NCBI RefSeq assembly: GCF_016756775.1
Contig: NZ_JAERMU010000012.1
Location: forward strand, 1 to 64,000
Length of the DNA: 64,000 nucleotides
Source: Dryocola clanedunensis subsp. sulfonylureivorans
GTDB lineage: Bacteria > Pseudomonadota > Gammaproteobacteria > Enterobacterales > Enterobacteriaceae
Direction of reading: 5' to 3'
Shown: one piece after another, positions 36,679-44,965 of the stretch
Position numbering within the stretch: position 1 is the stretch's first letter
Layout of the letters: the number at the start of each line of letters is the position of its first letter
Notes under the pieces: model-generated
What the model saw: the letters and a program-made list of their open reading frames with translations, nothing else
What the model was told of the DNA's origin: nothing
Databases searched by the model: none
Translations under genes and position numbers: made by a program

Positions 36679-36984
36679 ATGACGAAGTCCTTTTGGTTAG
36701 CTGCCTTTGTGCTGATGGCCGCAACCCCGGCGCTGGCAGCGCAAAACTCCTGCGATAAAGTTAAGGCCGACATTCAGCAGAAAATCATCAACAACGGCGT
36801 TCCCGAGTCAGGCTTCACCCTGACAATCGTGCCTGCTGACCAGGTGGACAAACCTGATGCTCAGGTCGTCGGACACTGCGCGAACGACACCCAGAAGATT
36901 CTCTATACCCGCACCAGCAGCGGTAATGACAGTAGCGACAATGCGCCGACGCAAGACGCGCCGCAGGCAGAGCAACAGCAGTAA
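36679..36984 (+). CDS. ynfD: Secreted DUF1161 protein YnfD
   Basis: This 101-residue periplasmic protein has a signal peptide of about 20 residues ending ALA. The mature protein contains the DUF1161 pattern SCDKVKADIQQKIINNGVPESGFTL and VGHCANDTQKILY, with two cysteines likely disulfide-bonded, then a Gln/Asp-rich tail. The ATG ten codons into the open frame follows AAGGAAGAG and matches E. coli YnfD. Function unknown. A strong terminator follows. Confidence 0.92.
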   Translation: MTKSFWLAAFVLMAATPALAAQNSCDKVKADIQQKIINNGVPESGFTLTIVPADQVDKPDAQVVGHCANDTQKILYTRTSSGNDSSDNAPTQDAPQAEQQQ

Positions 36985-36989
36985 ACAAC

Positions 36990-37013
36990 GGGGCGCTCCC
37001 CGCGCCCCTTCTT
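36990..37013 (+). terminator. Intrinsic terminator of ynfD
   Basis: A 7-bp GC stem (GGGGCGC with GCGCCCC), 5-nt loop and TTCTTCC tail lie six bases after the stop. Confidence 0.75.
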
Positions 37014-37211
37014 CCTGTCAGTTATCTCCTTCCAATCACTCCAAAATTGACGAGTGATAAAGAGTCATACCCCCAAGTAAGTACAATCTCGCCCAGAGGG
37101 TATTATTTGTCTGGTAATTAATTAGACATCTGCATCCCTCAGCTGCAATCAACGACAAAACAAAAACCTAAAATGACGGCCCCTTACAGGGAAAAAGTCA
37201 TGGAGTGAGCT

Positions 37212-39650
37212 ATGTCTGACATAAACAACCCCGGTGGCATCAGCCGCCGAAGCCTTGTGAAGTCCACCGCGATAGGCAGCCTTGCGCTTGCCGCCGGTGG
37301 AATTTCATTGCCCTTTGGTCTTAAAGCTGCGGCTGTCGCCGTTAATGGAGCACTGGAAAAGCCCGACGATAAAGTTGTCTGGGGTGCCTGCTCGGTTAAC
37401 TGCGGAAGCCGCTGTGCGCTGCGTCTCCACGTGCGCGATAACGAAGTCTACTGGGTGGAAACGGACAACACCGGACACGACGAGTACGGCGATCACCAGG
37501 TTCGCGCCTGCCTGCGCGGCCGTTCCATTCGCCGCCGAATTAACCATCCGGAACGCCTGAACTACCCAATGAAGCGCGTAGGCAAACGCGGCGAAGGGAA
37601 ATTTGAGCGCATCTCCTGGGATGAAGCGCTGGAGACCATCACCAAAAGCCTGAAAGAGACGGTGGCGAAATACGGTAACGAAGCGGTTTACCTGAACTAT
37701 ACCTCCGGCGTGGTGGGCGGGAACATTACCCGCTCCTCTCCTTACGCCTCGTTACTGACCCGCCTGATGAACTGCTACGGCGGCTTCCTCAGCCACTACG
37801 GCACCTACAGCACCGCACAAATTGCCTGCGCCATGCCCTACACCTACGGCAGCAACGACGGCAACAGCACCTCAGATATCGAAAATACTAAGCTGGTCGT
37901 GATGTTTGGTAACAACCCCGCGGAAACACGCATGAGCGGCGGCGGCATCACTTATTATCTGGAACAGGCTCGCGAACGTTCAAATGCGCGCATGATCGTT
38001 ATCGATCCGCGCTATACCGACACCGCCGCAGGCCGTGAAGACGAGTGGATCCCAATCCGTCCGGGCACCGACGCCGCGCTGGTCGCCGGTATCGCCCACG
38101 TGCTGATTAACGAAAACCTCGTTGACCAGCCGTTCCTCGATAAATATTGCGTAGGCTACGACGAGAAAACGCTGCCGGAAGGCGCTCCCGCTAACGGCCA
38201 CTACAAGGCCTATATTCTCGGCCAGGGCGAAGATGGCGTAGAGAAATCCCCGCAGTGGGCCTCCGCTATCACCGGTATTCCGGTGGACCGTATCATCAAG
38301 CTTGCCCGTGAAATCGGCAGCGCCAAACCTGCCTGTATCGTTCAGGGTTGGGGGCCGCAGCGCCAGGCCAACGGTGAACTGACCGCCCGTGCCATCGCCA
38401 TGCTGCCAATCCTGACCGGTAACGTGGGTATTAACGGCGGCAACAGCGGCGCACGTGAATCTACCTACAACATCACCATTGAGCGCATGCCGGTGCTGGA
38501 AAACCCGGTCAAAACACAAATTTCCTGCTTCAGCTGGACGGACGCGATTGTGCGCGGCCCGGAAATGACCGCCAAACGCGACGGCGTGCGCGGCAAAGAC
38601 AAGCTCGACGTGCCCATCAAGTTCATCTGGAACTATGCGGGCAACACCATCATCAACCAGCACGCTGAAATCAACAAAACCCACGATATCCTGCAGGATG
38701 AGAGCAAGTGCGAGATGATTGTCGTCATCGAAAACTTCATGACCTCTTCTGCTAAGTACGCGGATATTCTGCTGCCGGACCTGATGACCGTCGAGCAGGA
38801 AGACATTATCCCGAACGACTACGCCGGGAACATGGGCTATCTGATCTTCATTCAGCCTGCTACCGCACCGAAGTTCGAGCGCAAGCCTATCTACTGGATC
38901 ACCAGTGAGGTAGCCCGCCGTCTGGGGCCGGACGTCTACCAGAAGTTCACCGAAGGTCGCACCCAGGAAGAGTGGCTCAAGCACCTTTACGCTAAAATGC
39001 TCGCCAAAGATCCGGCGCTGCCTTCTTATGAAGAGCTGCGCACCATGGGTATTTACAAGCGTAAAGATCCGAACGGCCACTTCGTCGCCTATAAGAAATT
39101 CCGTGACGACCCGGCGGCCAACCCGCTGAAAACGCCTTCCGGCAAAATCGAAATCTACTCCGACAGGCTGGCGAAAATTGCCGCGACCTGGGAGCTGCAA
39201 AAAGACGAAACCATCAGCCCGCTGCCAGTTTACGCCTCCACCTTTGACGGCTGGGACGCACCGGAGCGCAGCTCTTATCCGCTGCAGATGTTTGGTTTCC
39301 ACTACAAAGCCCGTACCCACTCCAGCTATGGCAACGTTGATATCCTCAAGGCCGCCTGCCGCCAGGAAGTGTGGATCAACCCGATTGACGCGCAGAAACG
39401 CGGTATCGCCAACGGCGATCTCGTCAGCGTATTCAACGGGCGCGGTGAGATTCGCGTTGAAGCAAAAGTGACCCCTCGCATCATGCCGGGCGTAACCGCA
39501 ATGGGCCAGGGCGCCTGGCACGACGCCAACATGAACGGCGATCGTATCGATCACGGTTCCTGTATGAACACCCTCACCACGCAACGCCCGTCACCGCTGG
39601 CGAAAGGCAATCCACAACATACCAATCTGGTCGAAATCAAAAAGGCGTGA
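37212..39650 (+). CDS. ynfE: DMSO/selenate reductase catalytic subunit YnfE (molybdopterin)
   Basis: The 812-residue catalytic subunit is exported by the Tat system (SRRSLVK at 11-17). The mature enzyme binds one [4Fe-4S] cluster through Cys60, Cys64, Cys68 and Cys100 and bis-molybdopterin guanine dinucleotide; Ser200 is the probable molybdenum ligand. It reduces DMSO, N-oxides or selenate in anaerobic respiration. It is close to E. coli YnfE and YnfF; E. coli has both, this locus only one, so the E/F label is arbitrary. It is the first gene of ynfE-G-H, with dmsD following. Confidence 0.94.
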   Translation: MSDINNPGGISRRSLVKSTAIGSLALAAGGISLPFGLKAAAVAVNGALEKPDDKVVWGACSVNCGSRCALRLHVRDNEVYWVETDNTGHDEYGDHQVRACLRGRSIRRRINHPERLNYPMKRVGKRGEGKFERISWDEALETITKSLKETVAKYGNEAVYLNYTSGVVGGNITRSSPYASLLTRLMNCYGGFLSHYGTYSTAQIACAMPYTYGSNDGNSTSDIENTKLVVMFGNNPAETRMSGGGITYYLEQARERSNARMIVIDPRYTDTAAGREDEWIPIRPGTDAALVAGIAHVLINENLVDQPFLDKYCVGYDEKTLPEGAPANGHYKAYILGQGEDGVEKSPQWASAITGIPVDRIIKLAREIGSAKPACIVQGWGPQRQANGELTARAIAMLPILTGNVGINGGNSGARESTYNITIERMPVLENPVKTQISCFSWTDAIVRGPEMTAKRDGVRGKDKLDVPIKFIWNYAGNTIINQHAEINKTHDILQDESKCEMIVVIENFMTSSAKYADILLPDLMTVEQEDIIPNDYAGNMGYLIFIQPATAPKFERKPIYWITSEVARRLGPDVYQKFTEGRTQEEWLKHLYAKMLAKDPALPSYEELRTMGIYKRKDPNGHFVAYKKFRDDPAANPLKTPSGKIEIYSDRLAKIAATWELQKDETISPLPVYASTFDGWDAPERSSYPLQMFGFHYKARTHSSYGNVDILKAACRQEVWINPIDAQKRGIANGDLVSVFNGRGEIRVEAKVTPRIMPGVTAMGQGAWHDANMNGDRIDHGSCMNTLTTQRPSPLAKGNPQHTNLVEIKKA

Positions 39651-39660
39651 GGCGTAGCTA

Positions 39661-40278
39661 ATGACAACCCAGTACGGATTTTACATTGACTCAAGTCGCT
39701 GCACCGGCTGCAAAACCTGCGAGCTGGCCTGCAAGGACTACAAAAACTTAGGCCCGGACGTCAGCTTCCGCCGCATTTATGAATACGCGGGCGGCAACTG
39801 GCAGGAGGACAACGGCGTCTGGCATCAGGACGTGTTCGCCTACTATCTGTCCATCTCCTGTAACCACTGTGCGGATCCGGCCTGTACCAAGGTCTGCCCG
39901 AGCGGTGCGATGCACAAGCGTGAAGATGGTTTTGTGGTCGTTAACGAAGAAGTCTGCATCGGCTGCCGTTACTGCCACATGGCCTGCCCGTATGGCGCGC
40001 CGCAGTACAACGCCGAGAAAGGCCACATGACCAAGTGCGACGGCTGCTATGACCGTATTGCCGACGGCAAAAAGCCGATCTGCGTCGAGTCCTGCCCGCT
40101 GCGCGCGCTGGATATGGCGCCAATCGACGAGCTGCGCAAAAAATATGGCGAGCAGGCTGCCATTGCGCCGCTGCCGTCTGCGCACTTCACCAAACCAAAT
40201 ATCGTCATTAAACCTAACGCCAACGGTCGCCCTTGCGGGGATAAGACCGGTTATCTGGCCAATCCGAAGGAGGTATAA
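39661..40278 (+). CDS. ynfG: DMSO/selenate reductase iron-sulfur subunit
   Basis: The 205-residue electron-transfer subunit is a DmsB-like protein with four groups of cysteines (CTGCKTCELAC, CNHCADPACTKVC, CIGCRYCHMAC, CDGCYDRI...CVESC), enough for four [4Fe-4S] clusters. It has no signal peptide and is probably co-exported with YnfE. It carries electrons from the membrane subunit to the molybdenum centre. It starts ten bases after ynfE with AGGCGTAG upstream, and ends one base before ynfH. Confidence 0.95.
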   Translation: MTTQYGFYIDSSRCTGCKTCELACKDYKNLGPDVSFRRIYEYAGGNWQEDNGVWHQDVFAYYLSISCNHCADPACTKVCPSGAMHKREDGFVVVNEEVCIGCRYCHMACPYGAPQYNAEKGHMTKCDGCYDRIADGKKPICVESCPLRALDMAPIDELRKKYGEQAAIAPLPSAHFTKPNIVIKPNANGRPCGDKTGYLANPKEV

Positions 40279-40279
40279 G

Positions 40280-41137
40280 ATGGGCAGTGGATGGCATGAA
40301 TGGCCGCTGGTGTTGTTTACCGTGCTGGGCCAGTGCGTCGTTGGCGGCGTCATTGTAATGGGCATGGCGTGGATGTCCGCCAGCAATAACAGCGAGCTGC
40401 AAAACAAGATTGTCCGCTCAATGTTCTTCCTGTGGGTGATTATGGGCGTGGCATTTGTCGCCTCCATCATGCACCTGGGATCGCCGCTGCGCGCCTTTAA
40501 CTCTCTCAATCGTATCGGGCACTCTGCCCTCAGCAACGAAATCGCCAGCGGTTCGGTGTTCTTCGCCGTGGGTGGTTTCTGGTGGCTGGTTGCGGTACTG
40601 AAAAAGATGCCCGCTGCGCTGGGTAAGGTCTGGCTGGTGGTGGCAATGCTGCTGGGCCTGGTCTTTGTCTGGATGATGACCCGCGTTTATCAGATTGATA
40701 CTGTGCCGACCTGGTATACGGGTTACACAACGCTGAGCTTCTTCATGACGGTAGTGCTCGGTGGCCCGCTGCTTGGCGCTATGCTGTTACGTCTGGTGAA
40801 CTATCCGCTCGCGGGGACTAAACTGGCGACGCTTAGCGTGCTGGCGCTGCTGGTTACCGTTGGCGTAATTGTGCTGCAGGGCTTCAGCCTTTCCGGCATC
40901 AGCAGTTCCATCCAGCAGGCGTCTGCACTGCTGCCGGATTATGCAAAACTTCAGGTCTGGCGTATTGTGCTGCTGGCGCTGGGCCTAGGCTGCTGGATTT
41001 GCCCGCTGGCCCGTCGCCTGCCGCCTTCCACCGTCACGCTACTGGCCGGTTTTGTGCTGGTGGTGGCCGGTGAGCTTATCGGTCGCGGCCTGTTCTACGG
41101 CCTGCATATGACCGTAGGCATGGCGATTGCAGGTTAA
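40280..41137 (+). CDS. ynfH: DMSO/selenate reductase membrane anchor YnfH
   Basis: This DmsC-family protein of 285 residues has eight predicted membrane segments; it anchors the reductase and oxidises menaquinol. The open frame extends far upstream inside ynfG, but the real start is the ATG after AAGGAGG giving MGSGWHEWPLV, as in E. coli. Landmarks are MHLGSPLRAFNSLNRIGHSALSNEI and RGLFYGLHMTVGMAIAG. It is the last structural gene before a terminator. Confidence 0.94.
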   Translation: MGSGWHEWPLVLFTVLGQCVVGGVIVMGMAWMSASNNSELQNKIVRSMFFLWVIMGVAFVASIMHLGSPLRAFNSLNRIGHSALSNEIASGSVFFAVGGFWWLVAVLKKMPAALGKVWLVVAMLLGLVFVWMMTRVYQIDTVPTWYTGYTTLSFFMTVVLGGPLLGAMLLRLVNYPLAGTKLATLSVLALLVTVGVIVLQGFSLSGISSSIQQASALLPDYAKLQVWRIVLLALGLGCWICPLARRLPPSTVTLLAGFVLVVAGELIGRGLFYGLHMTVGMAIAG

Positions 41138-41148
41138 TTAGTTCAAAA

Positions 41149-41176
41149 TGCGCGGGAAACCCCGCGCAAATTTTTT
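41149..41176 (+). terminator. Intrinsic terminator between ynfH and dmsD
   Basis: TGCGCGGG pairs with CCCGCGCA around a 4-nt loop, followed by AATTTTTT. Because it lies before dmsD, the chaperone would be made at a lower level than the reductase unless it has its own promoter. Confidence 0.85.
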
Positions 41177-41200
41177 GCAGGTATTACCAGGAAAAGAAAT

Positions 41201-41830
41201 ATGTCATCTCAAGATTCGCAACGACTGGCGGTTATCGCCCTCACGGGCCGCGTGCTCGGCGTGCTGTATCACCAGGCCCCTCAGAGCCGGGATGCGGCTC
41301 CGCTTTATGCCTCCCTTGCGAACCCTGACTGGGCCGTCGAATGGCCGGTACAAGTGCCTGAGCTTGCGGATATCGCACAGCGCATGGCGGAAGGCTGCAA
41401 CTATCAGCAGGAGACGCTGAACGAGGCGTTCCAGCGCCTGTTCATCGGCCCTCACGCGCTCCCGGCAGCCCCATGGGGTTCCGTTTACCTCGATAAAGAG
41501 AACGTGCTGTTTGGCGATTCGATGATTGAACTGCGCCGCTGGATGCGCAAACACGAGATTGGCGTTGAGCTCGACCAAAATGAACCTGACGACCACATTG
41601 GCACCCTGCTGATGATGTGCGCATGGCTTGCAGAGCAGCGCCAGCCGCAGCGCGTGGATGAGCTTCTGGCGTGGCACATCCTGCCGTGGGCAGGACGCTT
41701 CCTGGAGCTGTTTATCGAAAAGGCTAACCATCCTTTCTATCAGGGCCTGGGCGAACTGACCCGCCTGACGCTTGCCAACTGGCGTGAAGAGTTATTGATT
41801 CCCGTCGCCAGCAAAGAGCTGTACCTCTAA
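41201..41830 (+). CDS. dmsD: Tat proofreading chaperone DmsD
   Basis: The 209-residue cytoplasmic TorD-family chaperone binds the twin-arginine signal of DmsA/YnfE and delays export until cofactors are loaded. The all-helical sequence has the family core FQRLFIGPHALPAAPWGSVYLD and the C-terminal DHIGTLLMMCAWLAEQ with WAGRFLELF. It follows ynfH after a terminator, the same order as in E. coli and Salmonella. AGGAAAAG precedes the ATG. Confidence 0.93.
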   Translation: MSSQDSQRLAVIALTGRVLGVLYHQAPQSRDAAPLYASLANPDWAVEWPVQVPELADIAQRMAEGCNYQQETLNEAFQRLFIGPHALPAAPWGSVYLDKENVLFGDSMIELRRWMRKHEIGVELDQNEPDDHIGTLLMMCAWLAEQRQPQRVDELLAWHILPWAGRFLELFIEKANHPFYQGLGELTRLTLANWREELLIPVASKELYL

Positions 41831-41843
41831 GATTCTGAGTAGC

Positions 41844-41870
41844 GGTGGATGGCGCTGGCGCTTATCCACC
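41844..41870. repeat. REP-type palindrome after dmsD
   Basis: GGTGGAT...ATCCACC arms surround GGCGCTGGCGCTT. An identical 27-base copy lies at 42333-42359, on the other side of the small monooxygenase gene. Confidence 0.78.
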
Positions 41871-41897
41871 CTACAATACTGAGGCAGGATGCGCGAA

Positions 41898-42215
41898 TTA
41901 GAGCGCAGTAAGACGCTGAACGTTCAGACTTTCCAGTTTTCCATCCAGAATTTCCAGAAAATCATCGTGATACGGCATCGCGACGTGCTTCACCAAATCT
42001 TCCTCTGATTTCCAGCGCTCAATAAAGACAAATGACATTGCGCCCTCATTCGCCAGTTCGCGAACGTCCGCAATCGCCCGGCTTTCATGCAGATCGTATT
42101 GCAGACAGCCGGCTTCCTGATGCGTGAGCGGTACCATCGTTTGCGCAGCTTTTCTTATGGCCGCGATATGTTCGGGGAAAGGTGTCAGGGTAGCCACGAT
42201 CTTAACTTCGCTCAT
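41898..42215 (-). CDS. Antibiotic biosynthesis monooxygenase (ABM)-domain protein
   Basis: The 105-residue protein is a single ABM/YgiN-like ferredoxin-fold domain: EVKIVATLTPFPEHIAAIRKA, HQEAGCLQYDLHES, FVFIERWKSEEDLVKHVAMPYHDDF. Members act as cofactor-free quinol monooxygenases or unknown small oxidases. I use the ATG after AAGGAC, 13 codons inside the open frame. It stands alone, bracketed by two identical REP elements. Substrate unknown. Confidence 0.82.
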   Translation of the reverse strand: MSEVKIVATLTPFPEHIAAIRKAAQTMVPLTHQEAGCLQYDLHESRAIADVRELANEGAMSFVFIERWKSEEDLVKHVAMPYHDDFLEILDGKLESLNVQRLTAL

Positions 42216-42669
42216 TGAAAGTCCTTGATTTATTGTTGCTGCCTCGGGGCCCACCCCCGGGAACTTGAACCAATCAGGCTAGCAGCGAGCGGGCTTTTAC
42301 GCCAACCTTGTATCGGGGCCGGGCTGCCCGGTGGTGGATGGCGCTGGCGCTTATCCACCCTACAACACCTCCCGTAGAGTAGGTCAGATAAGCGTAGCGT
42401 CATCCGACACCCCCACAAAAGTTACAACGTCACCTCTGGTTAACATTTTTAAGACAATTCTTTACGAAGCGTAACAAAGCGAGGCGGTATCAGCCTCGTC
42501 GATGATTCACCGCATAAATCATTAGCAACTTAATCAATGCCCTGACTGGTAACTCACCCACTCCGTTGCTATAGCTTTCAATACCCTGCCGACACAAGGC
42601 ATAACAACAGGCGCCTCGGGCAAAGCTCCACGGGCTGCTATAACGCGTGCAACAGGGAGACACACTGCA
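42216..42669. other. 454-bp gap upstream of the OsmU importer
   Basis: The left part holds a short CGGGG/CCCCG hairpin near 42245 and two REP elements. The right part (42420-42669), with AT-rich patches, must contain the promoter of the osmYXWV operon. Open frames here have no ribosome-binding site and overlap the REP sequences or the osmY start. I could not pick a promoter with confidence. Confidence 0.5.
42333..42407. repeat. Pair of REP-type palindromes
   Basis: A 27-base element identical to 41844-41870 (42333-42359) is followed by a GTCAGATAAGCGTAGCGTCATCCGAC variant (42382-42407), giving a BIME-like pair. Confidence 0.75.
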
Positions 42670-43386
42670 ATGCAAAACGCATCCTTCGCAAAACGCACCC
42701 TTCTGGGTGCTCTGGCATTTATTGTCGTCATCGGGCTACTGGTCTGGGGCATTGGGCCAGAAACAATCAGGACACGACAGGTCGATCTCGTTTACCTCGG
42801 GAAACAGCACCTGCTTCTGGTGTTCAGTTCTATGGCGCTGGCATTACTGGTGGGGATCCCAAGCGGGATCATGTTAAGCCGTCCTGCCGCCCGCCGCTGG
42901 GCTGAATACATCATGCAAATCTTCAACGTGGGTAACACCCTGCCTCCACTGGCGGTGCTGGCACTGGCGATGGTGATACTCGGCATCGGGGACAAACCGG
43001 CCATTATCGCGCTTTTCCTGGCCTCTTTATTACCCATTGTTCGTAACACCTATGCAGGGCTGTGCGGCGTGCCGGCTTCGCTTATCGAAGCGGCAAACGG
43101 CATCGGGATGACAAAATTACAGCGCCTGCGCCAGGTTGAGATCCCTAACGCATGGCCGGTCATTTTGTCCGGGGTCCGTATCGCTACCGCCATTAACGTT
43201 GGTACCGCTCCACTGGCGTTTCTGATTGGCGCAAGCAGCTACGGCGAGCTTATCTTCCCGGGTATTTATCTGAATGACTTCCCGACGCTGATCCTCGGCG
43301 CGGCGGCGACGGCTATTTTTGCGTTGATTCTTGATATCGCCCTGGCTGGTCTTGGCCGCGTACTCAGCCCACACATCGCAAAATAA
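42670..43386 (+). CDS. osmY: Osmoprotectant ABC importer permease OsmY-type
   Basis: One of two inner-membrane permeases of an OsmU-type importer for glycine betaine and choline-O-sulfate. The 238-residue protein has about six membrane segments and the binding-protein-dependent transport loop [27 protein letters not shown]. Order permease, binding protein, permease, ATPase, directly after ynf-dmsD, is the one I recall for Salmonella osmU (STM1494-1491); the symbol follows that scheme and is distinct from the unrelated E. coli periplasmic OsmY. AGGGAGAC is the ribosome-binding site. Confidence 0.87.
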   Translation: MQNASFAKRTLLGALAFIVVIGLLVWGIGPETIRTRQVDLVYLGKQHLLLVFSSMALALLVGIPSGIMLSRPAARRWAEYIMQIFNVGNTLPPLAVLALAMVILGIGDKPAIIALFLASLLPIVRNTYAGLCGVPASLIEAANGIGMTKLQRLRQVEIPNAWPVILSGVRIATAINVGTAPLAFLIGASSYGELIFPGIYLNDFPTLILGAAATAIFALILDIALAGLGRVLSPHIAK

Positions 43387-43405
43387 CGATAATAAGGAGC
43401 GTTGC

Positions 43406-44308
43406 ATGAACCCATTTAAACGCCTGCTGGCGGCGCTGGCCGCCACGACCCTGCTGGCAGGGGCCGCCCACGCGGACCCCATTGTGCTGGCAACCAAAAG
43501 CTTTACCGAGCAACACATTCTTTCGGCATTGACCACGCAATACCTGCGTAAAAAAGGCTTCCAGATCACGCCTAAGACCAATATCGCCACGGTGATTTCC
43601 CGTAACGCGATGATCAACAAGCAGATTGATATGACCTGGGAGTACACGGGGACATCGTTGATTATCTTTAATCACATCAACAAACGCATGTCGCCCCAGG
43701 AGTCTTACGATACGGTAAAAAAACTGGATGCAAAGTTGGGTCTTGTGTGGCTCAAACCTGCGGATATGAACAACACCTACGCCTTTGCGATGCAGCGTAA
43801 ACGTGCCGAAAAAGAGAACATCAACACGATGTCCGAGCTGGTGGCAAAAGTTGAACACATCCGTCAGACCGACCCGGATAACAACTGGATGCTGGGCCTG
43901 GATCTGGAATTTTCAGGACGCAGCGACGGTATGAAGCCCCTGCAGCAGGCCTACAACATGCCGCTGGACAGACCGCAAATCCGCCAGATGGACCCAGGGC
44001 TGGTGTACAACGCGGTGCGCGATGGCTTTGTTGACGCTGGACTTATCTACACCACGGATGGCCGCGTGAAGGGCTTCGACCTCAAAGTCCTTGAGGACGA
44101 TAAAGGCTTCTTCCCGAGCTACGCCGTTACGCCAGTGGTTCGCAAAGATACGCTGGACGCGAATCCAGGCCTCGAGGAAGCGATGAATACCCTCTCCGCC
44201 CTGCTTAACAACGACGTGATTTCCACCCTGAACGCGAAAGTGGATATTGACCATGAAACCCCGCAGCAGGTCGCCCGCGAGTTCCTGCAGCAGAAAGGCT
44301 TGCTCTAA
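43406..44308 (+). CDS. osmX: Osmoprotectant-binding periplasmic protein
   Basis: This 300-residue periplasmic binding protein has a signal peptide cleaved after AHA at residue 23. The mature part begins [17 protein letters not shown] and contains [10 protein letters not shown], a quaternary-amine-binding-family signature (OpuC/OsmX-like). It captures betaine-type solutes and hands them to the two permeases. The open frame starts 25 codons earlier inside osmY, but AAGGAGCG and the signal peptide fix this ATG. Exact ligand is inferred from the Salmonella system. Confidence 0.9.
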   Translation: MNPFKRLLAALAATTLLAGAAHADPIVLATKSFTEQHILSALTTQYLRKKGFQITPKTNIATVISRNAMINKQIDMTWEYTGTSLIIFNHINKRMSPQESYDTVKKLDAKLGLVWLKPADMNNTYAFAMQRKRAEKENINTMSELVAKVEHIRQTDPDNNWMLGLDLEFSGRSDGMKPLQQAYNMPLDRPQIRQMDPGLVYNAVRDGFVDAGLIYTTDGRVKGFDLKVLEDDKGFFPSYAVTPVVRKDTLDANPGLEEAMNTLSALLNNDVISTLNAKVDIDHETPQQVAREFLQQKGLL

Positions 44309-44317
44309 GGAGGCATC

Positions 44318-44965
44318 ATGGACACGTTACATTACATGATTGATAACGCCGGTTACCTGAGCAGCCTGACGCTACAGCACCTCTGGCTGGTGCTGATGGC
44401 CGTAGGCCTGGCGATAATTATTGGCGTGCCGCTGGGCATTCTTATCGTCCGTCACAAATGGCTGGCCACACCGGTTTTGGGTGTAGCCACCATCGTGCTG
44501 ACCATTCCGTCCATCGCACTGTTCGGGCTGATGATCCCCCTGTTTTCGATGGTCGGTCAGGGTATTGGCGTTTTGCCCGCCATTACCGCGGTGTTCCTCT
44601 ATTCGCTGCTGCCGATTGTGCGCAATACCCATACCGCGCTGGACAGCCTGCCGCCGGGCCTGCGTGAGGCCGGACGCGGTATCGGGATGACTTTCTGGCA
44701 GCGTCTGCGCTGGGTGGAAATCCCAATGGCCCTGCCCGTGATCTTTGGCGGTATTCGTACAGCCGTGGTGATGAACATCGGGGTGATGGCGATCGCCGCC
44801 GTTATCGGTGCGGGTGGTCTGGGTCTGTTACTTCTTAATGGTATTGGCGGCAGCGACATCCGTATGCTGATTGCCGGTGCCGTCATGATTTGTGTTTTAG
44901 CCATTGTGCTGGACTGGCTGCTGCATCGCCTGCAGCTTGTCCTGACACCGAAGGGGATTCGATAA
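44318..44965 (+). CDS. osmW: Osmoprotectant ABC importer permease OsmW-type
   Basis: The 215-residue second permease has about five to six membrane segments and the coupling loop REAGRGIGMTFWQRLRWVEIPMALP. The N-terminus LTLQHLWLVLMAVGLAIIIGVPLG is typical of OpuCB/YehW-like proteins. GGAGGC precedes the ATG nine bases after osmX. Its stop overlaps the ATPase start by one base (TAATG). It works as a heterodimer with the permease encoded first in the operon. Confidence 0.9.
   Translation: MDTLHYMIDNAGYLSSLTLQHLWLVLMAVGLAIIIGVPLGILIVRHKWLATPVLGVATIVLTIPSIALFGLMIPLFSMVGQGIGVLPAITAVFLYSLLPIVRNTHTALDSLPPGLREAGRGIGMTFWQRLRWVEIPMALPVIFGGIRTAVVMNIGVMAIAAVIGAGGLGLLLLNGIGGSDIRMLIAGAVMICVLAIVLDWLLHRLQLVLTPKGIR

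Noticed and set aside
37980..39584. 534-residue open frame on the minus strand
   Set aside because: It is fully antisense to ynfE, which has complete family motifs; long antisense frames arise from codon bias in high-GC genes, and this one has no recognisable domain.
42241..42290. tRNA T-arm-like stretch (GGTTCAAGTTC on the minus strand)
   Set aside because: No acceptor, anticodon or D arm can be built around it.
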